In this document: one piece after another, positions 42,410 to 50,588 of the stretch
Layout of the letters: each line of letters begins with the position of its first letter
How positions within the stretch are numbered: position 1 is the first letter of the stretch
Source: Erysipelotrichales bacterium
GTDB taxonomy: Bacteria > Bacillota_I > Bacilli_A > Erysipelotrichales > Erysipelotrichaceae
Assembly (NCBI GenBank): GCA_910575705.1
Contig: CAJTFG010000003.1
Coordinates: 186,001-250,000 of the forward strand
DNA length: 64,000 nt
Direction of reading: 5' to 3'
Position numbers and translations under genes: made by a program
The notes under the pieces: model-generated
The model's database searches: none
The model's input: only the letters and a program-made list of their open reading frames with translations
What the model was told of the DNA's origin: nothing

Positions 42410-44171
42410 GCATATCAGCAAATTGAGCTTGATACAGCTGCTCATAAAAGCCCTTCTTTTTCATGAGTTCCTCATGCGTTCCCTGTTCTACGATATTGCC
42501 GTCTCTTATTACCAAAATAAGATCCGCACTTCGAATCGTCGACAAACGATGAGCGATCACAAATGACGTACGCCCCTGCATCACGGTATGCATAGCATCC
42601 TGAAGCATTTTCTCCAAGCGCGTATCCACCGAAGAAGTCGCTTCATCTAAAATCAAGATACGAGGATCTTTCAGCATCGCTCTGGCAATCGTCAGCAGCT
42701 GTTTTTCTCCTTGCGAGATATTATTGGCTTCCTCATTCAGCATGGAATTATAGCCGTCCGGAAGCGTCCGTATAAAATGATGAACATTGGCCTGCTTCGC
42801 CGCCTCGATGACTTCATCCTTACGCGCATCCAATCGCCCATAGCGGATATTGTCATAGATCGTTCCCGAAAACAGCCAGGTATCTTGCAATACCATACCG
42901 AAAATAGAACGCAGGTCATCGCGCTTCATATCGCGGATATCCACACCATCGATCGCGATACATCCGCTTTTCACGTCATAGAAGCGCATTAATAAATTGA
43001 TCAGCGTCGTTTTCCCAGCACCGGTCGGACCGACGATCGCGACCATCTGCCCCGGTTTTACATGAACGCTGAAATCATGAATGATCGTTTCCTCATGATA
43101 ACCGAAATTCACATGATCAAAAGTTACACTTCCACGGATTGCGGAAGTATCCGTTACGCGGGAAGACTCTTTTATCTCCTCTTCCTCATTCAGCACCTCA
43201 AAAACACGCCCCATCGCCGCAAATGCGGATTGTATCTGTGCGGAAAGGTTGCTGATTCGGGAAAGCGGGTCATTGACCTGCCATATATAGCGTACAAAGG
43301 CCTGCAATTCACCGACCTGAATGATTCCCTGAATAGCAAACATCGTTCCCATGACCGCGATTGTACCGAGCGTCAAATAGGTTACCAAGGAAACGATCGG
43401 CGATATGATCGAAGACATGAACTGTGCCAAAAAAGCATTGCCGCACAACTCTTCATTGATCTTGCGAAACTGCTGTATAGAAGCTTCTTGTTTATTGTAT
43501 AAAAGAATCTCATTAAAGCCGGTATACATTTCCGTGATCGTCCCATTCAATTTTCCTAACGCTTTTTGCTGAGCGGAAAATCTCTTTTGAGATCGCTTTA
43601 CGATAAAGCGGGTAATCAGCAGCATGAGCGGAATGATCATCACGGCTACAAATGCCATCATCACATTGATGCGCATCATCATTACCAATGCCAGCGATAC
43701 CGACAATACACCGCTGAGAACTTGCGTGAGCGTCTGCTGCAAAGCATTGGATATCGTATCGATATCGTTCGTCAAACGGCTTAAAACATCACCGAATTGA
43801 TTGGTATCAAAATAGCGTACCGGCAAGCGGCGTATTTTATTTTGCAAGGTGTTACGCAGATCGTGCATCGCATTTTGAATGGAATTCGTCAATAGAAATA
43901 TGCAAACGACCTGCGATATCGTTTTCGTAAGATAAATCCCAAGCAAGATCACCATAAACCGAAGAACTGCCTGCAGATCGACAGCGGTATGAGCCATGAC
44001 ATCATTAGCCAGCTGGGTGGTGATCATCCCTTCTATCTGCGGCGAAAATGCCAGACAGAAATTGGTCAGCGCTACCATGAGCAAAGCAGTGAAGAAAGAG
44101 CCTTTATAAGGAGCGATGAACGGCACTAAGGAAGCAGCTGTCTGTTTCCATGCTTTCCATTTCTTATTCAT
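42405..44171 (-). CDS. ABC exporter half-transporter, subunit 2
   Basis: The 588-residue protein has six membrane helices followed by an ATPase domain: Walker A GPTGAGKTT, signature ISQGEKQ, Walker B ILILDEATSSVD. The signature ISQGE departs from canonical LSGGQ, as often in one half of heterodimeric exporters. The start at 44171 has GAGGAGG upstream and overlaps the partner gene by eight bases. It probably exports drugs, lipids or peptides together with subunit 1. Confidence 0.92.
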   Translation of the reverse strand: MNKKWKAWKQTAASLVPFIAPYKGSFFTALLMVALTNFCLAFSPQIEGMITTQLANDVMAHTAVDLQAVLRFMVILLGIYLTKTISQVVCIFLLTNSIQNAMHDLRNTLQNKIRRLPVRYFDTNQFGDVLSRLTNDIDTISNALQQTLTQVLSGVLSVSLALVMMMRINVMMAFVAVMIIPLMLLITRFIVKRSQKRFSAQQKALGKLNGTITEMYTGFNEILLYNKQEASIQQFRKINEELCGNAFLAQFMSSIISPIVSLVTYLTLGTIAVMGTMFAIQGIIQVGELQAFVRYIWQVNDPLSRISNLSAQIQSAFAAMGRVFEVLNEEEEIKESSRVTDTSAIRGSVTFDHVNFGYHEETIIHDFSVHVKPGQMVAIVGPTGAGKTTLINLLMRFYDVKSGCIAIDGVDIRDMKRDDLRSIFGMVLQDTWLFSGTIYDNIRYGRLDARKDEVIEAAKQANVHHFIRTLPDGYNSMLNEEANNISQGEKQLLTIARAMLKDPRILILDEATSSVDTRLEKMLQDAMHTVMQGRTSFVIAHRLSTIRSADLILVIRDGNIVEQGTHEELMKKKGFYEQLYQAQFADMH

Positions 44172-45897
44172 AAGCCAGTTCCTCCTCACTCAACTGAGAA
44201 GCTGCGATCTCATAATAGATCGGACAGGTCTTCAGCAATTCTTTATGCCGCCCTTCTCCCACGACTCTGCCTTCATCCAATACGATGATCTTATCCGCTT
44301 CCATAATCGTAGAAATACGCTGGGCAACGACCATGACGATCGCCTCGTTCGTTTCTTTTTTTAATTCCTTACGCAAAACGGCATCCGTTTTAAAATCAAG
44401 CGCAGAAAAGGAATCATCGAAGATGTAAATATCTGGACGTCGTACCAACGCTCTGGCAATGCTCAAACGCTGCCGCTGTCCCCCTGATACATTGGTTGCG
44501 TTTTCCGTAATCATCTCATCAAAGCCATCCGGTTTTTCCATGATAAAATCGTAGCTTTGCGCCACTTTAGCGGCATGGATGATCTCCTCCTCGGAAGCAT
44601 CCTCTTTACCGAAACGGATATTATCACGAATACTTCCCGTAAACAGTACGGCTTTTTGAGGAATAAAGCCGATCGCATCACGCAGTGTCTTCAAATCAAA
44701 CATTTTGATATCGTTTCCGTTTATCGTAACAGAGCCATCGGAAATATCATAGAAACGCGGGATCAGATTGATAAGCGTACTCTTCCCGGATCCCGTACTT
44801 CCGATAAACGCGATCGTTTCTCCTTTTTTTACCGAAAAAGATACATTCCTCAATACTGGTTCTTCCCCATCAGGATAAGCAAAGGTAACATTATGAAAGG
44901 CCAGTTCATCCACACCTTGCATATCGCAAATACCGGCTTCGGGATTTGTGATTAGCGGCTTGGTATCCAAGACCTCCTGGATACGTTTAGCAGAAACCGC
45001 CGCTCGAGGATACATGACAAAGACCGTACAAAACAGCATCATGGAAAACATGGCATGAAAGAGATACTCCTGAAAAGCGACCAACTGTCCAACCTGCAGT
45101 GTTCCCATATCGATCATGTTGGCAGCTACCCAGAAAATACACAAAACCGCAATATTCATCAGCATAAAAAATACCGGTTCCGTCGTAGACATCAGTTTAA
45201 AGATCTTCTTTGAAAACGTCGTATAGCGGACATTCGTTTCATCAAAGCGCTGCTGTTCGTGTGCATCATTGGTAAATGCACGGATAACGCGTATTCCCGT
45301 CAGATTCTCACGGGAGATCCTATTCAGATAATCTAGGGATGTCTGTTGTTTTTCCGAAAGCGGTTGGGATGCTTTTGCGACAAGGACAACGCCGAGAACG
45401 ATGATCGGCATCGTTGCGACGATAATCCAGGAAAGCTCTAACGATGTCCGGATCGTCAAAATAACACTGACGATATTCATAACCGGCGTCAATAATGCCG
45501 TTCTTAAGATAACATTGACAAACATCTGAATCTGAAAGGCATCATTATTCGTGCGGGTAATCATAGAAGATATCCCGAAAGCGTTAAATTCGCTATGAGA
45601 AAACTCCTGCGCCTTTTCAAAAATGTCATTGCGTATATCACGGGTGATCGCCGTCGATATCTTAGAACAGCAATATCCCAACAAAATCGTTCCGCCGACA
45701 CCGACAAACGAGATGAGAGCGATGACCCCGCCCATCTTCAGGATATACGCGCTGTCCTGATTCGCGACCCCCACATCGATCATCTGAGCGATGATCGTAG
45801 GAATGCCCAGTTCTACTAACGCAAACCCAAAAACCGACAGGACATTTACGAAAAACAGTTTTTTATATCTCATCAGATAACGTAATATAAATTTCAT
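44164..45897 (-). CDS. ABC exporter half-transporter, subunit 1
   Basis: The 577-residue partner has six membrane helices, Walker A GSTGSGKST, signature VSGGQRQR and Walker B with DDSFSALD (Asp in place of the catalytic Glu). This is the degenerate-site pattern of heterodimers such as TM287/288. ATG 45897 is preferred because the GTG at 45906 is too close to the ribosome site. Transcription starts from a MerR-type promoter. Confidence 0.93.
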   Translation of the reverse strand: MKFILRYLMRYKKLFFVNVLSVFGFALVELGIPTIIAQMIDVGVANQDSAYILKMGGVIALISFVGVGGTILLGYCCSKISTAITRDIRNDIFEKAQEFSHSEFNAFGISSMITRTNNDAFQIQMFVNVILRTALLTPVMNIVSVILTIRTSLELSWIIVATMPIIVLGVVLVAKASQPLSEKQQTSLDYLNRISRENLTGIRVIRAFTNDAHEQQRFDETNVRYTTFSKKIFKLMSTTEPVFFMLMNIAVLCIFWVAANMIDMGTLQVGQLVAFQEYLFHAMFSMMLFCTVFVMYPRAAVSAKRIQEVLDTKPLITNPEAGICDMQGVDELAFHNVTFAYPDGEEPVLRNVSFSVKKGETIAFIGSTGSGKSTLINLIPRFYDISDGSVTINGNDIKMFDLKTLRDAIGFIPQKAVLFTGSIRDNIRFGKEDASEEEIIHAAKVAQSYDFIMEKPDGFDEMITENATNVSGGQRQRLSIARALVRRPDIYIFDDSFSALDFKTDAVLRKELKKETNEAIVMVVAQRISTIMEADKIIVLDEGRVVGEGRHKELLKTCPIYYEIAASQLSEEELAYE

Positions 45898-45914
45898 ATT
45901 TTTCACTTCCTTTC

Positions 45915-45969
45915 TTGACGACTGTGAGTAACTTCTTTATGATAAACTATAAGGTAACCTGATAGTCAA
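45915..45969. promoter_or_regulatory. Overlapping divergent promoters and MerR operator
   Basis: On plus, TTGACG (45915-45920), 17 bases and TATGAT (45938-45943) drive merR. On minus, TTGACT (45964-45969), 19 bases and TATCAT (45939-45944) drive the exporter. Between them lies the palindrome CTATAAGGTAACCTGATAG (45947-45965). A 19-bp spacer holding a dyad is the hallmark of promoters activated by MerR proteins through DNA untwisting. The two -10 boxes overlap. Confidence 0.85.
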
Positions 45970-45981
45970 GGGGGTGCTTTT

Positions 45982-46794
45982 ATGTCTGTAAAAGATAAAA
46001 AATATTTTACAAGCGGCGAATTTGCGAAAATATGCGGCATACCTAAACACGTGCTATATCACTATGATGATATCGATCTTTTTAAGCCTGCCATTATCAA
46101 GGAAAACGGTTATCGCTATTACTCTCATCATCAATATGACACCTTTTCCATCATATCCCTGTTAAAGCATTTCGGGATGTCGCTTTCCGATATTAAGATC
46201 TATCTGAAACAGCGCTCACCTCAGCTGCTTTTAAAAGTGCTGGAAGAAAAAGATCAGGAAATCCAAAAAGAGATACGCCGTTTAAAAAATACAAGAGATT
46301 TCATACAGAGCATAAAAGAGACGACACAGTATGCTCTGCAGGCGGATACCCGAGAGATCAAGCTCGTCTCATTACCGGAAGAACTGCTGCTGTGCAGTGA
46401 AAATACCGAAGGCAGCAAAAGCTTTGCGTCCTATATGGAAGAATACGCGAACTTTTGTCAAGATAACTATCTTGCTCATGGCGATCGCGTCGGAGTGATG
46501 TTCGATATCAATAGACTGCGCCAAAAGCAATATTTGGGATTCCAATATTTATTCACGCGCGCAAAACATAAAAAAAGCGGAAACATACGCAAGAGGAAAG
46601 CAGGACAATACTTGCTGACATACTATAAAGGAAGTTATGAACACATTCACGAGGCATATGAACGGATGCTGCAATATGCGCAAACACATGCCATTCCGTT
46701 AGGCAAATATGCTTATGAAGAATATATGATCGCGGATTTCTCACAATGCAACTGTGATGAATACATCACCTTGATCTATATGGAAACATGCTGA
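45982..46794 (+). CDS. MerR-family regulator with a GyrI-like effector domain
   Basis: The 270-residue regulator has the winged helix at about residues 8-75 (FTSGEFAKICGIPKHVLYHYDDIDLFKP), a dimer coiled coil at about 85-115 and a C-terminal GyrI-like ligand domain (about 120-270; YYKGSYEHIHEAYERM). This is the BmrR/TipA type that senses small lipophilic compounds. It is divergent from the ABC exporter and probably activates it. AGGGGG precedes the ATG. Confidence 0.9.
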   Translation: MSVKDKKYFTSGEFAKICGIPKHVLYHYDDIDLFKPAIIKENGYRYYSHHQYDTFSIISLLKHFGMSLSDIKIYLKQRSPQLLLKVLEEKDQEIQKEIRRLKNTRDFIQSIKETTQYALQADTREIKLVSLPEELLLCSENTEGSKSFASYMEEYANFCQDNYLAHGDRVGVMFDINRLRQKQYLGFQYLFTRAKHKKSGNIRKRKAGQYLLTYYKGSYEHIHEAYERMLQYAQTHAIPLGKYAYEEYMIADFSQCNCDEYITLIYMETC

Positions 46795-46795
46795 A

Positions 46796-46819
46796 AAAAA
46801 GGACAGGATCTGTCCTTTT
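46796..46819. terminator. Bidirectional terminator
   Basis: AAAGGACA/TGTCCTTT between the convergent merR and ABC permease genes. Confidence 0.78.
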
Positions 46820-47456
46820 AAAATTCCTTTTTCATCATGATCCGGCAGGAAGCGTTTACCGATAACAGACCTATCAGCACCGATGCGATCGGCAGAATAT
46901 ACAAGCCGTATCGCTCGATAAATACCGGATTGAACAAGGAATCCATGTAAGGCTCCAAACCATAGGCAAGACAACCGACAAAAAGAAAGATCATCATGAT
47001 TACAAGGCGTGCCTTATTGCTGCCGAAACGAAACATCAACGGCAGCATGAGACATACTAATATATTCACTGAAAAAACAGACATCACTACCAGCCATGTA
47101 AACGAGGAGAGATCCGCATCGCTAAACCGCTGCGGAAACAGCTTCAGCATGATCACTCCCAAACATAAAGACAGAAGTATACCGACGGCATACAGCAGCA
47201 ACGCTAAAACGTACTTACTCATAACCAGATCGTTTTTCGTCAAAGGCAATGTCAATGCATAAGAATCAAAATCTGCCATTTCATCATAAGCGTATGCCGT
47301 AATGATGATAAATATAATAAGGAACACGCCGCCGAATACGATCATATCCAGCTGTTCATTCTGATATGCCAGAAAAGCCGTCAGAAACGGGAAACAAGCA
47401 TAGACTTTCAACTGTCCACTCAAATTGTAAATATCCTTCAGCAACAAGCCTTTCAT
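46818..47456 (-). CDS. ABC-2 type permease
   Basis: The 212-residue protein has six predicted membrane helices and the starting MKGLLLKDIYNLSGQ typical of ABC-2 permeases in ytr-type operons. GGAGGATG precedes the ATG, two bases after the ATPase stop. It probably exports or senses cell-wall-active compounds together with the ATPase. Confidence 0.82.
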   Translation of the reverse strand: MKGLLLKDIYNLSGQLKVYACFPFLTAFLAYQNEQLDMIVFGGVFLIIFIIITAYAYDEMADFDSYALTLPLTKNDLVMSKYVLALLLYAVGILLSLCLGVIMLKLFPQRFSDADLSSFTWLVVMSVFSVNILVCLMLPLMFRFGSNKARLVIMMIFLFVGCLAYGLEPYMDSLFNPVFIERYGLYILPIASVLIGLLSVNASCRIMMKKEF

Positions 47457-47457
47457 G

Positions 47458-48315
47458 TCAGCATCCTCCTTTCATCATATACAGCATGATATCTTCCAGT
47501 GTAGCCGAATCGAACACCGCCGATGCAAACCGCTGTGATATCGCCTTTCGGTCTTTTACAAGAACGTTGATCGCATAGCTGGATTTCCGATATCCGATGA
47601 TATCCTCCTCGCGCAGCTGCGCAAACTGCTCGGATGTTGCTCGTAAAATCCCGCAGTTATAAAGCAGCTCGTCTTTTTCCTGTGAAAGCAGTATCTTTCC
47701 CTGATGAAGCAAGACCACATAGTCGGCAACTTTTTCTATATCGCTGGTAATATGACTGGAAAACAAGATCGCATGTTCCTCATCCTGAACGAAATCTAAA
47801 AATATATCCAGTATTTCATCACGCACGACCGGATCCAAACCGGAAGTTGCCTCATCCAGCAGCAACAGTTTGGGATGATGGGATAGTGCGCAGGCGATGG
47901 ACAATTTCATCTTCATACCCTTGGAATATTCCTTGATCCTTTTTTTCAAAGGCAGAGAAAAGGTATTCTGAAACTGAAAAAACAAAGAAGAATCCCAATT
48001 TTTATAAATCTGTCCCATCACCTTATCGATCTTTTCCATACTCATATTTTCCGGAAACATGCTATCCGCAAAGACCGTTCCGATCATCTCCCGGCACTGC
48101 TTTTCATCATCCGGCATATTCTTTCCGAATAAGCGTATCTCCCCGCTATCGATCGTAATAAGATGCAGCAATGCCTTCATGATCGTCGTCTTACCCGCTC
48201 CGTTTTCACCGATCAGTCCCACGATCATCCCTTTGGGCACGTGCATGCAAATATCCCGAAGCTGAAAATCTCCGTAACTCTTTGTTACCCGATTCATTTC
48301 CAATATATCATCCAT
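47458..48315 (-). CDS. ABC transporter ATPase, YtrB-like
   Basis: The 285-residue ATPase has Walker A GENGAGKTT, signature YSKGMKMKL, Walker B LLLDEATSGLD and H-loop SSHI. The C-terminal extension resembles that of BcrA/YtrB-type subunits. It overlaps the GntR stop by one base (TGATG), so the genes are coupled. Confidence 0.9.
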   Translation of the reverse strand: MDDILEMNRVTKSYGDFQLRDICMHVPKGMIVGLIGENGAGKTTIMKALLHLITIDSGEIRLFGKNMPDDEKQCREMIGTVFADSMFPENMSMEKIDKVMGQIYKNWDSSLFFQFQNTFSLPLKKRIKEYSKGMKMKLSIACALSHHPKLLLLDEATSGLDPVVRDEILDIFLDFVQDEEHAILFSSHITSDIEKVADYVVLLHQGKILLSQEKDELLYNCGILRATSEQFAQLREEDIIGYRKSSYAINVLVKDRKAISQRFASAVFDSATLEDIMLYMMKGGC

Positions 48316-48692
48316 CAGTATCTCTCCTTATATAGAAGTGTCAGAACTTCTATCATCTCTTCTTCTGAAATATCATTTGCGGCAGCGATATCCACCGCTT
48401 TCCCCAATAATTCCTCCATCTGGCGACAGCTTTCTTCGCGAATGAGTTCTTTGTTCCTTCCCGCTACAAAGCTTCCCTTTCCCATAACCGTTTCAATAAA
48501 TCCATCTCGTTCCAGCTCTTCATACGCTCTTTTTGTCGTAATGAGCGATATCCGTAGTTCCTTAGCCAAAACACGCATCGAGGGAAGGGCGTCCCCTTCC
48601 TTTAATGAATCATTCATGATCAGATTTTTTATCTGTATCGTGATCTGTTCATAAATCGGTTTATCACTGGAATTACTGATAATGATATTCAT
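48315..48692 (-). CDS. GntR-family repressor, YtrA-like
   Basis: The 125-residue short GntR protein has a winged helix at about 10-75 (PIYEQITIQIKNLI, GDALPSMRVLAKELRIS) and only a small helical C-terminal tail, the YtrA subfamily. It heads the operon GntR-ATPase-permease and very probably represses it through the palindrome at 48712-48738. Confidence 0.92.
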   Translation of the reverse strand: MNIIISNSSDKPIYEQITIQIKNLIMNDSLKEGDALPSMRVLAKELRISLITTKRAYEELERDGFIETVMGKGSFVAGRNKELIREESCRQMEELLGKAVDIAAANDISEEEMIEVLTLLYKERY

Positions 48693-48711
48693 ACTATATC
48701 TCCTTCATCAA

Positions 48712-48763
48712 TATTGTATATATTGACTATATACAATATACTTTTTTTGTGATCGGATGTCAA
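48712..48763 (-). promoter_or_regulatory. Promoter and GntR operator of the ytr-type operon
   Basis: On minus, TTGACA (48758-48763), 17 bases and TATATT (48735-48740). A perfect 10-bp inverted repeat, TATTGTATAT (48712-48721) and ATATACAATA (48729-48738), covers the -10 and start point. This is the position of an autorepressor site. Confidence 0.82.
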
Positions 48764-48822
48764 GATTCCTACTCATAATTTTTATTTTTCTTGTCCATAC
48801 TAATGAACGAAAGGATGATAAT

Positions 48823-49575
48823 ATGAAACGTTTTGACTTACATGGGAAGGTCGCTTTAGTAAGCGGATGTTCTCAAGGTCTGGGATATGCTTGCGTGCTG
48901 ACACTGGCAAGGCACGGTGCTGATATTTTCGGCGTCAGCATCGGAGATGACAGCAATCTGAAAAAAGAAGTAGAAGCATACGGTGTTCAATATCACGGGA
49001 TCGCACTGTCTTTGACAACGCCGGGAGCGATCGATACCCTGATGAAGGAAGTCCTCGCTGCCTATGGACATGTCGACATCTTGTTAAACTTTGCCGGTAT
49101 CATGAAAAAAGAACAGACACTGTGCTGTGATGAAGCCTGCTGGGATTCCTTGATGGATGTAAACCTAAAGGCCTCTTTCTTTTTATCACAAGCCGTGATA
49201 AAACAATTCCAAAAACAAGGCCACGGCGGCAAGATCATCAATGCCTCAGGCATACTTCCGAAGGAATATGACAGCTATACGCTTTATTGTATAAGCAAAG
49301 GCGGCATCGATGCCATGACAAAATCGCTGGCCGCGCAGTTTGCTCATGAAGATATTCAGATCAATGCCATTCGATTCGGATTTATGACGACCGGTACTTC
49401 CTTGCAAACAGCGGACAACGGACATTATGACCATGCAATGCTTTCGCATATTCCCGCCGGACGCTGGGGATCCTATAAAGATGTGGACGGGCTGCTTCTT
49501 TTACTGGCTTCCCCTGCCGCAAACTACATGACTGGCTGCATCATCGCCATTGACGGCGGATATTCTATTTCATAA
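48823..49575 (+). CDS. Short-chain dehydrogenase/reductase
   Basis: The 250-residue NAD(P)H enzyme has the Rossmann motif GCSQGLGYA, NFAGIM (NAG-like) and the catalytic YCISK with an upstream Ser (INASGIL). Family members act as 2-deoxy-gluconate/gluconate dehydrogenases or 3-oxoacyl-ACP reductases; the substrate here is open. AAAGGATG precedes ATG 48823. Silent cassettes C and D follow directly. Confidence 0.88.
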   Translation: MKRFDLHGKVALVSGCSQGLGYACVLTLARHGADIFGVSIGDDSNLKKEVEAYGVQYHGIALSLTTPGAIDTLMKEVLAAYGHVDILLNFAGIMKKEQTLCCDEACWDSLMDVNLKASFFLSQAVIKQFQKQGHGGKIINASGILPKEYDSYTLYCISKGGIDAMTKSLAAQFAHEDIQINAIRFGFMTTGTSLQTADNGHYDHAMLSHIPAGRWGSYKDVDGLLLLLASPAANYMTGCIIAIDGGYSIS

Positions 49576-49597
49576 AGGGAGTGATCCCTTTTTTATG
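49575..49597 (+). terminator. Terminator of the SDR gene
   Basis: AAAGGGA and TCCCTTT with six T residues. It isolates cassette C from upstream transcription. Confidence 0.85.
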
Positions 49598-49649
49598 GTA
49601 AGATATAGATAAAGGATCGTATATAGGATCCGGCATTCCTTTTTAAAGA

Positions 49650-49909
49650 GCACGATTTCTGTTCATAATGGATTTATCTTGTATCTGACACAATTTCTTG
49701 AAGATTACGGTTCTTTGCCTGCTTTAAAATTTACCGAAGATAAGAGATTTTGGACTTCTACAACGATACAAAACCCAAAATGGGCGATTGCGGTTACAAA
49801 TTCCGGAGGGTGCGATTGGATGTTTGCGATAGGAGAAGCAAATAGTGTAGCAAAGACCATGGGATCACAGCGTCCGGCTCTGATGATATTGGATAACTAT
49901 GGTAAGTAG
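49650..49909 (+). other. Silent cassette C (promoterless lectin-like segment)
   Basis: GCACGATTTCT (49650-49660) and CAGCGTCCGGCTCTG (49868-49882) enclose 77 stop-free codons from TISVHNGFI to QRPAL; the frame ends after MILDNYGK. No ribosome site or start precedes the TIS codons, and a terminator lies upstream. The interior is unlike cassettes A, B and D. Its 3' flank (ATGATATT, CTATG, TCAAATA, CAGAGG) matches that of cassette D. Confidence 0.75.
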
Positions 49910-49945
49910 CATAGTTCAAATAGCATGCAGAGGGAATGGTAGAAA

Positions 49946-50320
49946 AAAAGATAGAATTTTATGCATAAGGGGAACTTTGTTTAAAACTCGGACTGGGATT
50001 CGTTTAAAGCGGTGAGGATTGGAGTTCGTTTCTAAGGTAGGTTCGGTCACTTTGGAGGCACGATTTCTACTCATCATGGCATCCTTACAAGGATGGCAGG
50101 GGGATATGGCGGCTCCATAGATTCTGCACTACAGTGGATAAACATGCTGCCGTCTTCTCCCGGTGCAGACTTCGTGTTTCAATCGACAGCTTACAACGAT
50201 ATCGCTCTCCATGGAAACCGCAGCGTTTATGCCATCACTCTTGCCGGTGGTACTTCCTTTGCAGGAGGAGCTTATGAGACCATGCGCATGCAGCGTCCGG
50301 CTCTGATGATATTAAGATAG
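49946..50320 (+). other. Silent cassette D with a long conserved 5' flank
   Basis: GCACGATTTCT (50058-50068) and CAGCGTCCGGCTCTG (50291-50305) enclose 82 stop-free codons from TISTHHGIL to QRPAL, then MILR and a stop. The 5' flank from about 49946 is shared with cassette B. In this copy the flank has an in-frame TAA (after RIGVRF) while the part between the borders is clean. Past the 3' flank, AGAGGATTGG.GTTCGG near 50355 repeats the 5'-flank sequence, as if another unit once followed. Confidence 0.75.
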
Positions 50321-50398
50321 CTATGATAGGTATTATAGCTCAAATAACATACAGAGGATTGGTGTTCGGCCACAAAGGTGAGGAAAGTATCCTAATAA

Positions 50399-50439
50399 AA
50401 AGACTCCTTCATAGCTTTTGCCATGAAAGAGTCTTTTTT
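50399..50439. terminator. Terminator between cassette D and the small membrane gene
   Basis: AAGACTC..TTCAT and ATGAAAGAGTCTT with T-runs. It works for the minus-strand operon of the CAP-domain protein and for any plus-strand read-through. Confidence 0.75.
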
Positions 50440-50451
50440 TATTTCAAATCC

Positions 50452-50544
50452 TTAAAAAAGCCGGTGAATCACCGCAATTAAAAGAATGTCCATAAGCAGG
50501 ATCAGCCATAAGATCATGCTATACAGCATCGGATCTTTCTTCAT
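50452..50544 (-). CDS. 30-residue single-helix membrane peptide
   Basis: ATG 50544 has GAGGGTGAT upstream and starts MKKDPMLYS, followed by one hydrophobic helix (ILWLILLMDILLIAVI) and the tail HRLF. It is 44 bp after the stop of the CAP-domain gene and before a terminator, so it fits the same transcript. No family is recognised. Confidence 0.5.
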   Translation of the reverse strand: MKKDPMLYSMILWLILLMDILLIAVIHRLF

Positions 50545-50588
50545 TCTATCACCCTCTGCTATATGGTATGAAAAAGAATATGTGCTTG

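Noticed and set aside
9908-50305. A diversity-generating retroelement acting on the lectin-like segment
   Set aside because: No reverse transcriptase, no accessory gene and no adenine-biased template/variable pair are present in the window. The interiors differ by far more than A substitutions and also in length.
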